The position numbers and the translations under genes were made by a program. A stretch of 64,000 nucleotides of DNA. It comes from Nocardioides plantarum (GTDB lineage Bacteria; Actinomycetota; Actinomycetes; Propionibacteriales; Nocardioidaceae). Below are positions 35,770 to 45,100 of this stretch, piece after piece; the stretch's first letter is position 1, and each line of letters starts with the position of its first letter. Under the pieces are notes generated by a model. The model saw nothing but the letters and a program-made list of their open reading frames with translations, was not told where the DNA came from and searched no databases. Where the stretch lies: contig NZ_VDMS01000002.1 in assembly GCF_006346395.1 (NCBI RefSeq), forward strand, positions 186,001 through 250,000, in the 5' to 3' direction.

Positions 35770-35909
35770 CGGTGGGTGAGCCACCGTTCTGGTGCCCGGC
35801 GGTGGCGGGTTCGGTGGCTGACGCACCGCCAGTCACGCCGACGGCCACGGCGGTGACTCAACCACCGTGACGACGGTCCGGGCGAGCCTGTTCGGTGGTG
35901 GATGCACCG
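35770..35909. repeat. Four copies of a 17-bp semi-palindrome, CGGTGG-n-TGA-nn-CACCG
   Basis: Copies lie at 35770-35786, 35812-35828, 35851-35867 (inverted) and 35893-35909, each ending in CACCG opposite CGGTG, about 40 bp apart. They fill the gene-free spacer (35740-35960) between the convergent liv operon and its binding-protein gene. No coding capacity is seen here. Confidence 0.65.
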
Positions 35910-35960
35910 CCGGTCACGCCGACCGGTGATGTCTCGGCTCAGCCGGGGCCGGACGCGCAA

Positions 35961-35994
35961 CAGGGCCCCGGGTGCTGGTGCACCCGGGGCCCTG
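35961..35994 (-). terminator. Hairpin terminator of the binding-protein gene
   Basis: A perfect 15-bp stem (CAGGGCCCCGGGTGC) with a 4-base loop lies 31 bp past the stop of the gene at 36026. On the minus strand it is followed by TTGCGCG, so there is only a short T stretch. It is strong enough to separate the convergent units. Confidence 0.75.
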
Positions 35995-36025
35995 TGGAGT
36001 GGAGCGTCAGACGATCAGGAGACGG

Positions 36026-37384
36026 TCAGGAACCCTGGCCGATACCGGCCTGGATGAACGCCGGGATGATCTTCTTGGTCTCGTCGAACGCGATGAGGAC
36101 GATCGCGTCGGGGTCCTCGGCCGCGATGGCCTGGACCTCGGCGTTGTAGTTGGCCGCCTCGGGCGAGTAGAGCTGGTAGGACACCACGGTGCCACCGGCC
36201 TCCTCGTAGAACTTCTTCACGTTCTCGGCCAGCGCCTCGCCGTAGGAGTCCTGGCGGGCCAGGATCGCGACGTTCTGCTTGCCGTCACCGATGACCGTGG
36301 AGGCCATGACCTGGCCCTGGAGGACGTCGGACGGAGCGGTGCGGAAGTAGAGACCGCTGTCGGCGTAGGTGTCGAACGCCGTCGAGGTGTTGGCGGGCGA
36401 GATCTGCACGACGCCGGCCTGGGTGATCTTGTCGATCACCGAGAGCGACACCGAGGAGGACGCCGCACCGACGATGACGTCGGAGTTGTCGGCGAGCAGC
36501 TTGTCGACCTCGCCGGGGGCGATGTTGGGGGTTCCGTCGCCGGAGTCGGCCTTGGACTGCTCGACGTCCTTGCCCAGGACGCCACCAGCGGCGTTGATCT
36601 CCTTGACGGCCAGGTCGACACCCGCGAACTCCGGGGGCCCGAGGAAGGCGAGGTCACCGCTCGAGGGCAGCAGCGTGCCGACGGTCAGGACACCGTCGCC
36701 GGGCTTGGGGCTGCCCGAGATCTTCTGGTCGGGCTTGACGTCGGTCGAGTCGGGGATCTGACCGGTGATGTAGTCGAGCGGCTTGTAGTTGTTGTCGGCG
36801 CCGTACTGGAAGATGCCGATCGTGGCCGCGGACGGGCTGCCGGTCGAGTTGAGGTCGATCGGGCCGGAGACACCGTCGTAGTCGATGTCGGTGCCGTCGG
36901 CGAGCAGGCCGGCGCACGTCTTGAAATCGGTGCACTTCTCACCGCCGGCGGTCACCTCCTGCATCTTGGCGCCGATCGCGGTGCCCGAGTCGTTGTCGGC
37001 CGCGATGGCCGCGAGCGCCGCGACGACGGTGGCGTCGTAGGACTCGGGGCCGTAGGTGAAGTCCTTGAGTTTCTTGTTGACGCCCAGCAGGCGCTCCTTG
37101 AAGTCGTCACCGAGCTCGGCACCGGGGTAGGTCGCCTTGACACCCTCGAGGGTGCCGGGGTCGAAGTCGTCGGTGTAGTTGGCCGTGTTGCCGTCGACGA
37201 AGTAGATCTGTCGACCGGTGTCCTCGGGGGCCGCCGACGTCGACTCGGACGAGCTGCTGCTCGGGGCCGCCGACGGGTCCGCGTCGTTGTTGTCGTCGTC
37301 GCTCTCGCTGCCGCAGGCCGCGAACACCAGGGTGCTCGCCACCGCGACGATCCCGAGTCGCGCTGTCTTACTGAGGGGCTTCAT
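36026..37384 (-). CDS. Circularly permuted LivK-type substrate-binding lipoprotein
   Basis: A 452-aa lipoprotein: signal sequence with lipobox FAAC (Cys24), then a Ser/Asp-rich linker to ~57. Residues 58-209 (QIYFVDGNTANY to LDYITG) match the usual C-terminal half of Peripla_BP_6 proteins. This part includes the Cys pair GEKCTDFKTCAGL and DIDYDGVSGP. A ~21-residue linker follows. Residues 231-450 (GVLTVGTLLPSSGDLAFLG to IPAFIQAGIG) match the usual N-terminal half. The halves are complete and non-overlapping but in swapped order, a circular permutation. GGAGG precedes ATG 37384. It is the only binding protein beside livHMGF, so it should deliver branched-chain amino acids or a related ligand. 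Confidence 0.9.
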   Translation of the reverse strand: MKPLSKTARLGIVAVASTLVFAACGSESDDDNNDADPSAAPSSSSSESTSAAPEDTGRQIYFVDGNTANYTDDFDPGTLEGVKATYPGAELGDDFKERLLGVNKKLKDFTYGPESYDATVVAALAAIAADNDSGTAIGAKMQEVTAGGEKCTDFKTCAGLLADGTDIDYDGVSGPIDLNSTGSPSAATIGIFQYGADNNYKPLDYITGQIPDSTDVKPDQKISGSPKPGDGVLTVGTLLPSSGDLAFLGPPEFAGVDLAVKEINAAGGVLGKDVEQSKADSGDGTPNIAPGEVDKLLADNSDVIVGAASSSVSLSVIDKITQAGVVQISPANTSTAFDTYADSGLYFRTAPSDVLQGQVMASTVIGDGKQNVAILARQDSYGEALAENVKKFYEEAGGTVVSYQLYSPEAANYNAEVQAIAAEDPDAIVLIAFDETKKIIPAFIQAGIGQGS

Positions 37385-37539
37385 GGGGGTCCTCCGCTTC
37401 ATCTGGGATCGTCAGTCCGTGCCGACGACCACGCACAACCTAGTGCGTGCGGGCCCCCTGGGGGCGGGAGTCCGCCCCTGTTGCCAATTCGTGATCTTTC
37501 CGTCGCCGGAGCGCCGACCCACGGCCCGGAGACGCGCGG

Positions 37540-38154
37540 TCAGGGGGTCGAGCGGCCGGGGACGCCGTGGGTGACGACGCCCTCGGCGACCTCGCGCATC
37601 GAGAGCCGCAGGTCCATCGCGGTCTTCTGGATCCAGCGGAACGCGTCGGGCTCGGAGAGCTGGAGCTGCTGCTGCAGGATCCCCTTGGCCCGGTCGACCG
37701 ACTTGCGGGTCTCCAGCCGGTCCTGCAGGTCGGAGACCTCGGTCTCGAGCTGGGACAGCTCGGCGAACCGCGAGAGGGCCATCTCGATCGCGGGCACCAG
37801 GTCGGACTGGGTGAACGGCTTGACCAGGTAGGCCATGGCGCCGGCGTCGCGCGCGCGCTCGACGAGGTCGCGCTGGCTGAACGCGGTGAGGATGACGACC
37901 GGTGCGATCCGCTTGGCCGCGATCGCCTCCGCGGCCGCGATCCCGTCGAGCACCGGCATCTTGACGTCGAGGATCACCAGGTCGGGCCGCAGCTCGGTCG
38001 CCAGCTCGATCGCCCGGGCGCCGTCACCGGCCTGGCCGACGACGTCGTAGCCCTCCTCGGTGAGCATCTCGGCGAGGTCCATCCGGATGAGGGTCTCGTC
38101 CTCGGCGATCACGACCGTGCGGGTCGAGCTGGAGGTGGTCGGGGCGTCGGTCAC
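37540..38154 (-). CDS. pdtaR: ANTAR-domain response regulator (PdtaR)
   Basis: A 204-aa protein. The receiver domain (residues 12-125) has the acidic pair in VVIAEDETLIRMD, the phospho-acceptor Asp in LVILDVKMPVLDG (about 58), Thr in VILTAFSQ and Lys in AYLVKPF. A coiled-coil linker (LSQLETEVSDLQDRLETRKSVDRAK) leads to the ANTAR domain (about 135-195: AKGILQQQLQLSEPDAFRWIQKTAMDLRLSMREVAEGVV). ANTAR domains bind paired RNA hairpins to antiterminate transcription. It is homologous to Rv1626 and SCO2013 by context. The cognate kinase PdtaS is not in the window. GTG 38154 is the start. The position next to the tRNA and pyk is conserved. Confidence 0.93.
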   Translation of the reverse strand: MTDAPTTSSSTRTVVIAEDETLIRMDLAEMLTEEGYDVVGQAGDGARAIELATELRPDLVILDVKMPVLDGIAAAEAIAAKRIAPVVILTAFSQRDLVERARDAGAMAYLVKPFTQSDLVPAIEMALSRFAELSQLETEVSDLQDRLETRKSVDRAKGILQQQLQLSEPDAFRWIQKTAMDLRLSMREVAEGVVTHGVPGRSTP

Positions 38155-38268
38155 CCGGGCAATCTAGTACCTCGGGCCGCGCCCCACCGCCGGTGCTCGC
38201 GGCACAGCCCCCGCGCGGTGGGCATCGTCACCGGGTCACCGGGACACGCCGACCGGCCGGGCATCGGC

Positions 38269-38274
38269 TAGGGT
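38269..38274 (+). promoter_or_regulatory. -10 element of the tRNA gene
   Basis: TAGGGT fits the TAnnnT hexamer and lies 12 bases before the mature tRNA 5' end. The matching -35 is not obvious. Confidence 0.4.
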
Positions 38275-38286
38275 TTCGCTCCGCCC

Positions 38287-38359
38287 GCCCCGATAGCCCA
38301 ACGGCAGAGGCGATGGTCTCAAACACCATTCAGTGTGGGTTCGAATCCCACTCGGGGCA
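38287..38359 (+). tRNA. tRNA with anticodon CAA (Leu), class I variable loop
   Basis: A 73-nt cloverleaf: acceptor GCCCCGA/TCGGGGC, D stem GCCC/AGGC (last pair mismatched), anticodon stem ATGGT/ACCAT with loop CTCAAAC (anticodon CAA), variable loop TCAGT, T arm GTGGG-TTCGAAT-CCCAC and discriminator A73. CCA is not encoded. The anticodon reads TTG (Leu), but leucine tRNAs normally have a long class II variable arm, and here it is only 5 nt. I recall a similar short tRNA-Leu(CAA) next to the pdtaR homologue of M. tuberculosis, so the oddity may be conserved. Confidence 0.9.
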
Positions 38360-38465
38360 CTCACGGCGCACGGGTGTCGGTGGTCGCTGCGGCCATCGGC
38401 ACCGGACGCGTCGATCGATGCGTCGACCAGTGCGTCCGCCGGAGCGGAGCGCTAGCGTCTGCGGG

Positions 38466-39053
38466 GTGCGATCCACCCTCGTGGCGACGTCGGTCGCCGT
38501 CCTCGTGACCGGCTCCCTGCTCGCCGGGTGCGGGTCCGACGACGAGGCGGGCTCCACGCCCACCCCCTCGACCGGCGACTCCCCCGGTCGGCACCGGGCC
38601 CAGTGCATCGTCTCGGACCCCGAGGGCGAGGTGATCCTGCACCCCGGGTCGTTCGTGCCCGACCAGCGCCTGGTGCTCCGGGACGCAGCGCTCGAGGGTG
38701 CCGACAACCTCGAGGTCGTCGAGCGGGCCGTCGTCCGGTTCACCGGCCGCGCGACGGTGCAGGGCATCGTGCAGGACTACCCGCCGCTGAAGACGGCGGG
38801 ACTGGCCGACTCGCTGGCCGACTGGGACAGCCGACGAGACCTGCCGGGCCTGGTCCTGGGACCCGACGACGGGCAGCAGGCGGTGCTGGTCGCCGTACGC
38901 CTGGCCGACCCCACGCGGCCCGGCCACCTCGTCGGGGTGAGCCTGCGAGCCGACGGCGGGTCGACGTCGTACGCGCAGCCCGTGCTGATCGAGCCGCACG
39001 GCGCGCTGTGCACCGTGGCGGAGTACGACAGCACCCTCGACTGGGTGCCCTGA
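38466..39053 (+). CDS. Hypothetical secreted lipoprotein
   Basis: A 195-aa protein. A signal peptide with lipobox LLAGC (Cys22) is followed by a Ser/Thr/Pro/Asp-rich linker (to ~42). A globular domain of ~150 residues then contains two Cys (RAQCIVSDPEGEV and GALCTVAEYD) that could form a disulfide. No family is recognised. It would be anchored to the outer face of the membrane. GTG 38466 gives the signal sequence; the frame is open upstream through the tRNA but without support. It is transcribed toward pyk (convergent, 10 bp apart). Function is unknown. Confidence 0.72.
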   Translation: MRSTLVATSVAVLVTGSLLAGCGSDDEAGSTPTPSTGDSPGRHRAQCIVSDPEGEVILHPGSFVPDQRLVLRDAALEGADNLEVVERAVVRFTGRATVQGIVQDYPPLKTAGLADSLADWDSRRDLPGLVLGPDDGQQAVLVAVRLADPTRPGHLVGVSLRADGGSTSYAQPVLIEPHGALCTVAEYDSTLDWVP

Positions 39054-39063
39054 CGGGGATCGG

Positions 39064-40527
39064 TCAGGACTGGCGGCGGTAGGCCGGGGCGACCTCGTTG
39101 ATGGCGTCGCCCATCCGGTGGATGCGCAGCGCGTTGGTCGAACCGGGGATGCCCGGCGGGCTGCCGGCGACGATGACCACGAGGTCGCCCTCCTGGACAC
39201 GGCCGATGGCCAGCAGCTGCTCGTCGACCTGACGCACCATCTCGTCGGTGTGGTCGACGCTCTGGGTGCGGAACGTCTCGACACCCCAGGTGAGGGCCAG
39301 CTGGGAGCGCACCCGGTTCTCGGGGGTGAAGGCCAGGACCGGGATGGCGCTGCGGATGCGCGCCAGCCGGCGGGCCGAGTCGCCGCTCTGGGTGAAGGCG
39401 ACGACGTACTTGGCGCCCACGCGGGCGGCGACCTCCTCGGCCGCCTTGGCGATCACGCCGCCACCGGTGTGGGGGTCCCACTCGATCGCGGTGAAGCGTC
39501 CCGACTCGACGGCCTCGAGCGCGTGGTCCTCGGTCGAGGAGATGATGCGCGCCATCGTCTCGACCGTGTGGATCGGGTGGTCGCCCACGCTGGTCTCGCC
39601 CGAGAGCATCACCGCGTCGGCACCGTCGAGCACCGCGTTGGCGACGTCGCTGGCCTCGGCGCGGGTCGGGGCCGCGCTGGTGATCATCGACTCGAGCATC
39701 TGCGTCGCCACGATGACCGGCTTGGCGTTGAGCCGCGCCTTGTGGACGATCTTCTTCTGCAGGAACGGCACGTCCTCGAGCGGGCACTCCACGGCCAGGT
39801 CGCCGCGGGCGACCATGAAGCCGTCGAAGGCCTCGATGACCTCGTCGAGGTTGTCGATGGCCTGGGGCTTCTCGATCTTGGCGATGACGGGGAGCATGTT
39901 GCCCTCCTCGCGCATGATCGCGCGCACGTCCTCGGCGTCCTTGGCGTCGCGCACGAAGCTCAGCGCGATGAAGTCGACGCCGAGCGCCAGGGCGAAGCGC
40001 AGGTCGGCGATGTCCTTCTCGGACATGGCCGGCACGGAGACGGCGACCCCGGGCAGGTTGATGCCCTTGTGGTTGCTCACCGGTCCGCCCACCAGCACCT
40101 CGGTCTCGACCTCGGTGCCCTCGACGCCGACGACCCGCAGCCGGATCTTGCCGTCGTCGATGAGGATCGGGTCGCCCGGGTTGACGTCGCCGGGCAGCCC
40201 GGCGTACGTCGTCCCGGCGACGAGCCCGTCGCCGGGCACCTCGCGCGTGGTGATGGTCCAACGCTGTCCGCGGTGGAGGATCGCGTGACCCTCGGCGAAC
40301 GTCGCCAACCGGATCTTGGGTCCCTGCAGGTCGGCGAAGATGCCGACGCCGTGGCCCGAGGCGTCAGCGGCCTCGCGCACCAGCCGGTAGGTCTCGGCGT
40401 GCACCTCGTGGGACCCGTGACTCATGTTGAGCCGGGCGACGTCCATCCCGGCGTAGACGAGTTCACGGATCCGCCTCTCGGAGCTGGTGGCCGGACCCAG
40501 GGTGCACACGATCTTTGCTCTTCGCAC
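39064..40527 (-). CDS. pyk: Pyruvate kinase
   Basis: A 487-aa protein of standard length. The N-terminal RRAKIVCTLGPATSSERRIRELVYAGMDVARLNMSHGSHE carries the K/R and N-S substrate residues. IAKIEKPQAIDNLDEVIEAFDGFMVARGDLAVE (K, E and D for Mg/K and PEP) and KPVIVATQMLESMI follow, then ANAVLDGADAVMLSGETSVGDHP and the C-terminal allosteric domain. It converts PEP + ADP to pyruvate + ATP in glycolysis. The upstream spacer holds two identical 26-bp palindromes 50-118 bp before the start, which could be operators or the gltD terminator. It is next to gltBD as in Streptomyces. Confidence 0.97.
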   Translation of the reverse strand: MRRAKIVCTLGPATSSERRIRELVYAGMDVARLNMSHGSHEVHAETYRLVREAADASGHGVGIFADLQGPKIRLATFAEGHAILHRGQRWTITTREVPGDGLVAGTTYAGLPGDVNPGDPILIDDGKIRLRVVGVEGTEVETEVLVGGPVSNHKGINLPGVAVSVPAMSEKDIADLRFALALGVDFIALSFVRDAKDAEDVRAIMREEGNMLPVIAKIEKPQAIDNLDEVIEAFDGFMVARGDLAVECPLEDVPFLQKKIVHKARLNAKPVIVATQMLESMITSAAPTRAEASDVANAVLDGADAVMLSGETSVGDHPIHTVETMARIISSTEDHALEAVESGRFTAIEWDPHTGGGVIAKAAEEVAARVGAKYVVAFTQSGDSARRLARIRSAIPVLAFTPENRVRSQLALTWGVETFRTQSVDHTDEMVRQVDEQLLAIGRVQEGDLVVIVAGSPPGIPGSTNALRIHRMGDAINEVAPAYRRQS

Positions 40528-40576
40528 CGGACCACCCTAGCGCTTTTGGATCGTTAAAACGTCCCATCCCGCGACC

Positions 40577-40645
40577 GACCCGTCGCCCATGGGCGACGGG
40601 TCGACCTCACTTCTGCGCTGACCCGTCGCCCATGGGCGACGGGTC
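40577..40645. repeat. Two identical 26-bp perfect palindromes upstream of pyk
   Basis: Half-site GACCCGTCGCCCA followed by its exact complement, at 40577-40602 and again at 40620-40645, 43 bp centre to centre. They occupy most of the 123-bp spacer between the gltD stop and the pyk start. Each could form a 13-bp hairpin (terminator) or bind a dimeric regulator; there is no T-run. Confidence 0.85.
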
Positions 40646-40650
40646 AGCGG

Positions 40651-42138
40651 TCAGACGACCAGGGGGCGGGCCGTGGGGAGGATCGGCGAGGGCAGGGTCG
40701 TCGAGCCGGTGAGGAAGACGTCGACGGCCGCGGCCGCGGCGCGACCCTCGGCGATGGCCCAGACGATGAGCGACTGCCCCCGGCCGACGTCGCCCGCCGA
40801 GAACACGCCCGGCACCGACGTCTGGTAGGAGCGGTCGCGCGCGACGTTGCCGCGCTCGTCGAGGTCGACGCCGAGCTGCTCGACCAGGCCAGCCTTCTCG
40901 GGGCCGACGAAGCCCATGGCGAAGAGCACGAGCTCGGCAGGGATCTCGCGCTCGGTCCCCTCGATCTCGGTCAGCCTGCCGCCCTCGAAGACCACGTCGA
41001 CGATGAGCAGCGCACGCACGTTGCCCTCGTCGTCGCCGCGGAACTCCTTGGTGGACACGGCGTAGACCCGCTCGCCGGCCTCCTCGTGGGCCGAGGAGAC
41101 CTTGAACGTCATCGGGTACGTCGGCCACGGCTGTCCGGCCGGGCGCGACGTCGGGGGCTCGGGCATGATCTCGAGCTGCGTGATCGACGCGGCACCGTGG
41201 CGCGTGGAGGTGCCCAGGCAGTCGGCCCCGGTGTCACCGCCGCCGATGATGACGACGTTCTTGCCGGTGGCCAGGATCTGCTCGGACCCGTCGAGGGTCG
41301 GGGCGTCGCCCACGGCCGCGCGGTTGGCCTGGGGCAGGAACTCCATGGCCTGGTGGATCCCGCCGAGCTCGCGCCCGGGCACCGGCAGGTCGCGGGCCTG
41401 GGTCGCGCCCATCGCGAGCACGACGGCGTCGTAGCGCTCGCGCAGCTGCTCACCGGTCAGCCCGGACTCCTCGGAGCCCACCTCGACGCCGGCCCGGAAG
41501 ACGGTGCCCTCGCGCTTCATCTGCGCCAGGCGCCGGTCGAGGTGCTGCTTCTCCATCTTGAACTCGGGGATCCCGTAGCGCAGCAGGCCGCCGATCTTGT
41601 CGGCGCGCTCGTAGACGGCGACCGTGTGGCCGGCGCGGGTGAGCTGCTGGGCGGCGGCCAGGCCGGCCGGGCCGGAGCCGATCACCGCGACCGTGCGGCC
41701 CGAGAGCCACTCGGGTGCCTGCGGCCGGACCAGTCCGGAGTCCCAGGCCTTGTCGATGATCGAGACCTCGACGTTCTTGATGGTCACGGGGTCCTGGTTG
41801 ATCCCGAGCACGCAGGCCGTCTCGCACGGCGCCGGGCACAGCCGCCCGGTGAACTCCGGGAAGTTGTTGGTGGCGTGGAGCCGCTCGATCGCCCCCTCCC
41901 AGTCGTCGCGCCAGACCAGGTCGTTCCACTCGGGGATGATGTTGCCGAGCGGGCAGCCCGAGTGGCAGAACGGGATGCCGCAGTCCATGCAGCGTCCGGC
42001 CTGCTCGGTGATGATCGGCAGCAGGGCCCGACCGGCCGAGCCGGGGTAGACCTCGTTCCAGTCCTGGACGCGCTCCTCGACCGGGCGACGCTCGGCGACC
42101 TGGCGGCCGTCCTTCAGAAAACCTCTCGGATCAGCCAT
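40651..42138 (-). CDS. gltD: Glutamate synthase (NADPH) small subunit
   Basis: A 495-aa flavoprotein. The N-terminal Fe-S cluster cysteines are [18 protein letters not shown] and [12 protein letters not shown], the first dinucleotide motif is [17 protein letters not shown] (FAD) and the second is [17 protein letters not shown] (NADPH). The C-terminal FAD loop is [23 protein letters not shown]. It passes electrons from NADPH to the large subunit for glutamate synthesis from glutamine and 2-oxoglutarate. Its ATG overlaps the gltB stop by 8 bp (ATGGCTGA), giving one coupled operon. The palindrome pair just past the stop may terminate it. Confidence 0.97.
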   Translation of the reverse strand: MADPRGFLKDGRQVAERRPVEERVQDWNEVYPGSAGRALLPIITEQAGRCMDCGIPFCHSGCPLGNIIPEWNDLVWRDDWEGAIERLHATNNFPEFTGRLCPAPCETACVLGINQDPVTIKNVEVSIIDKAWDSGLVRPQAPEWLSGRTVAVIGSGPAGLAAAQQLTRAGHTVAVYERADKIGGLLRYGIPEFKMEKQHLDRRLAQMKREGTVFRAGVEVGSEESGLTGEQLRERYDAVVLAMGATQARDLPVPGRELGGIHQAMEFLPQANRAAVGDAPTLDGSEQILATGKNVVIIGGGDTGADCLGTSTRHGAASITQLEIMPEPPTSRPAGQPWPTYPMTFKVSSAHEEAGERVYAVSTKEFRGDDEGNVRALLIVDVVFEGGRLTEIEGTEREIPAELVLFAMGFVGPEKAGLVEQLGVDLDERGNVARDRSYQTSVPGVFSAGDVGRGQSLIVWAIAEGRAAAAAVDVFLTGSTTLPSPILPTARPLVV

Positions 42139-45100
42139 GGAGGGCCTCCATCATCTTGTGGGCGACCTCGGACTCGTCGAGCCCGTCCGCCTCGGCCTTC
42201 GCCTTGGCCTCGAGCACGATGCGGTAGTCGCGGGGCATCACCTCGGTGAAGCGGGTCAGGGCGGTGTCCCAGTCGGCGAGCAGCTCCTCAGCCACGCTCG
42301 ACCCGGTCTCCTCGTGGTGCTCGCGGACCAGTGCCTCGAGCTCGTGGGCCGCCTCGCCCGAGACGGGACCGAGCTCGACGAGCTCGGTGTTGACCCGGAA
42401 GGGCTTGAGGTCGAGCACCCAGGCCACGCCTCCGGACATGCCGGCGGCGAAGTTGCGGCCGGTCTTGCCGAGCACGGCGACCCGGCCGCCGGTCATGTAC
42501 TCGCAGCCGTGGTCGCCCACGCCCTCGGTGACCAGCCGCGCGCCGGAGTTGCGGACCGCGAAACGTTCGCCCACCCCGCCGCGCAGGAAGATCCGCCCCG
42601 ACGTCGCGCCGTAGGCGATCGTGTTGCCGGCGATGATCTGCTCGTTGCTGCGGAAGGTCGCGGCGCGGTCGGGGCGCAGCACGATCCTCCCGCCCGACAG
42701 CCCCTTGCCGACGTAGTCGTTGGCGTCGCCCTCGAGCCGCAGGGTGATGCCCCGGGGCAGGAACGCCCCGAACGACTGGCCCGCCGACCCGGTGAAGGTG
42801 AGGTCGATGGTGCCCTCGGGGAGTCCCTCCCCGCCGTACCGCTTGGTGACCTCGTGGCCGAGGATCGTGCCGACGGTGCGGTTGACGTTGCGGATCGCGA
42901 GCTGGGCCCGCACCGGCTCGCCGCGCTCGAGGGCCGCCTCAGCGAGCGGGACCAGCTGCGTGACGTCGAGCGACCTCTCGAGCCCGTGGTCCTGGGTCTT
43001 GGTACGACGCCGGGCCTGGTCGGGGAAGTGGCTGGTGTCGACCTCGTGCAGGATCGGCGACAGGTCGAGGCCGGCCGCCTTCCAGTGATTGACCGCCTCG
43101 GCCATGTCGAGGGCCGAGACCTGACCGACGGCCTCCTCGAGGCTGCGGAACCCGAGCTCGGCGAGGAGCTCGCGGACCTCCTGGGCGACGTACTCGAAGA
43201 AGGTCACGACGTAGTCGGCCTTGCCCGAGAAGCGCTCGCGCAGCACGGGGTTCTGCGTGGCGACCCCGACGGGACAGGTGTCGAGGTGGCAGACCCGCAT
43301 CAGGATGCAGCCCGACACGACGAGCGGTGCGGTGGCGAAGCAGTACTCCTCCGCACCGAGGAGCGCGGCGATGACCACGTCGCGGCCGGTCTTGAGCTGG
43401 CCGTCGGTCTGCACCACGATCCGGTCGCGCAGCCCGTTGAGAAGCAGCGTCTGCTGGGTCTCGGCCAGGCCGAGCTCCCAGGGTCCGCCCGCGTGCTTGA
43501 GCGAGGTGAGCGGCGAGGCGCCGGTGCCGCCGTCGTGGCCCGAGACGAGAACGACGTCGGCGTGGGCCTTGGAGACGCCGGTGGCGACGGTGCCGACGCC
43601 CACCTCGCTGACCAGCTTGACGTGCACGCGGGCCTGCGGGTTGGCGTTCTTGAGGTCGTGGATCAGCTGGGCGAGGTCCTCGATGGAGTAGATGTCGTGG
43701 TGGGGCGGGGGGCTGATCAGCCCGACGCCGGGCGTGGAGTGCCGGGTCTTGGCCACCCAGGGGTAGACCTTGTTGCCGGGCAGCTGCCCGCCCTCGCCGG
43801 GCTTGGCGCCCTGGGCCATCTTGATCTGGATGTCGTCGGCGTTGGTGAGGTACTCGGAGGTGACGCCGAAGCGGCCCGAGGCGACCTGCTTGATCGCGCT
43901 GCGGCGCTCTGGGTCGTGGAGCCGGTCGGCGTCCTCGCCGCCCTCACCGGTGTTGGACTTGCCGCCCAGCCGGTTCATCGCGATGGCCAGCGTCTCGTGG
44001 GCCTCCTGCGAGATCGACCCGTAGGACATCGCCCCCGTCGCGAACCGCTTGACGATCTCGCTGACCGGCTCGACGTCCTCGATCGGGATCGAGTCGCGCC
44101 CGGTGACGTGGGAGCCCTTGAAGCGGAACAGCCCGCGCAGCGTCATCAGCTGGGTCGACTGCTCGTCGACCGCCGCGGTGTACTGCTTGAAGACGTCGTA
44201 GCGCTGGCTGCGCGTCGCGTGCTGCAGCCGGAACACCGTCTCGGGGTTGAACAGGTGGGGCTCGCCGTCGCGGCGCCACTGGTACTCGCCGCCGATCTCG
44301 AGCTCGCGGTGGGTGGGCAGCACGCCGCCGCGGGGGTACGCCGTGGCGTGACGCCGAGCGACCTCCTCGGCGATCGTGTCGAGACCGATGCCGCCGAGCT
44401 TGGACGTCGTCCCGGTGAAGTAGGGCTCGATGACCTCGTGGGACAGCCCGACCGCCTCGAAGATCTGGGCGCCGGTGTAGGAGGCGACGGTGGAGACGCC
44501 CATCTTGGACATCACCTTGAGCACGCCCTTGCCGAGGGCCTTGATCAGGTTGGCGACGGCCTTCTCGGGCTCGACCTTGACGTAGTAGCCCTCGCGGGCG
44601 AGGTCCTCGACCGACTCCATGGCCAGGTAGGGGTTGACCGCGGCCGCGCCGTAGCCCACGAGCAGGGCCACGTGGTGGACCTCGCGGACGTCGCCGGCCT
44701 CGACGACCAGGCCGACCTCGGTGCGCGACTTCTCGCGGACCAGGTGGTGGTGGACCGCACCGGTGAGCAGCAGCGACGGGATCGGCGCGAGGTCGGCGTC
44801 GCCGTGCCGGTCGGAGAGCACGATGATCCGCGCCCCGCCGGCGATGGCCTCGCTGACCTCGGCGCAGATCTCGGCCAACCGCGCGGCCATCGCCTCGCCT
44901 CCCCCGGCGACCTCGTAGAGGCCGCGGGCGACGTGGGTGATGAAGCCGGGCATGTCGCCGTCGTGGTTGATGTGACGGATCTTGGCGAGGTCGTCGTTGG
45001 AGATGACCGGGAACGGCAGCACGACCTGGCGACACGACGCCGGCGTCGGCTCGAGCAGGTTGGACTCGGGACCGATGGTGCCGTTGAGCGAGGTGACGAG

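Noticed and set aside
36026..37384. Reading the permuted binding protein as two partial genes or a tandem duplication
   Set aside because: There is a single open frame with one signal peptide, one ribosome site and each homologous segment present only once, and no internal stop or start with a ribosome site at the junction.
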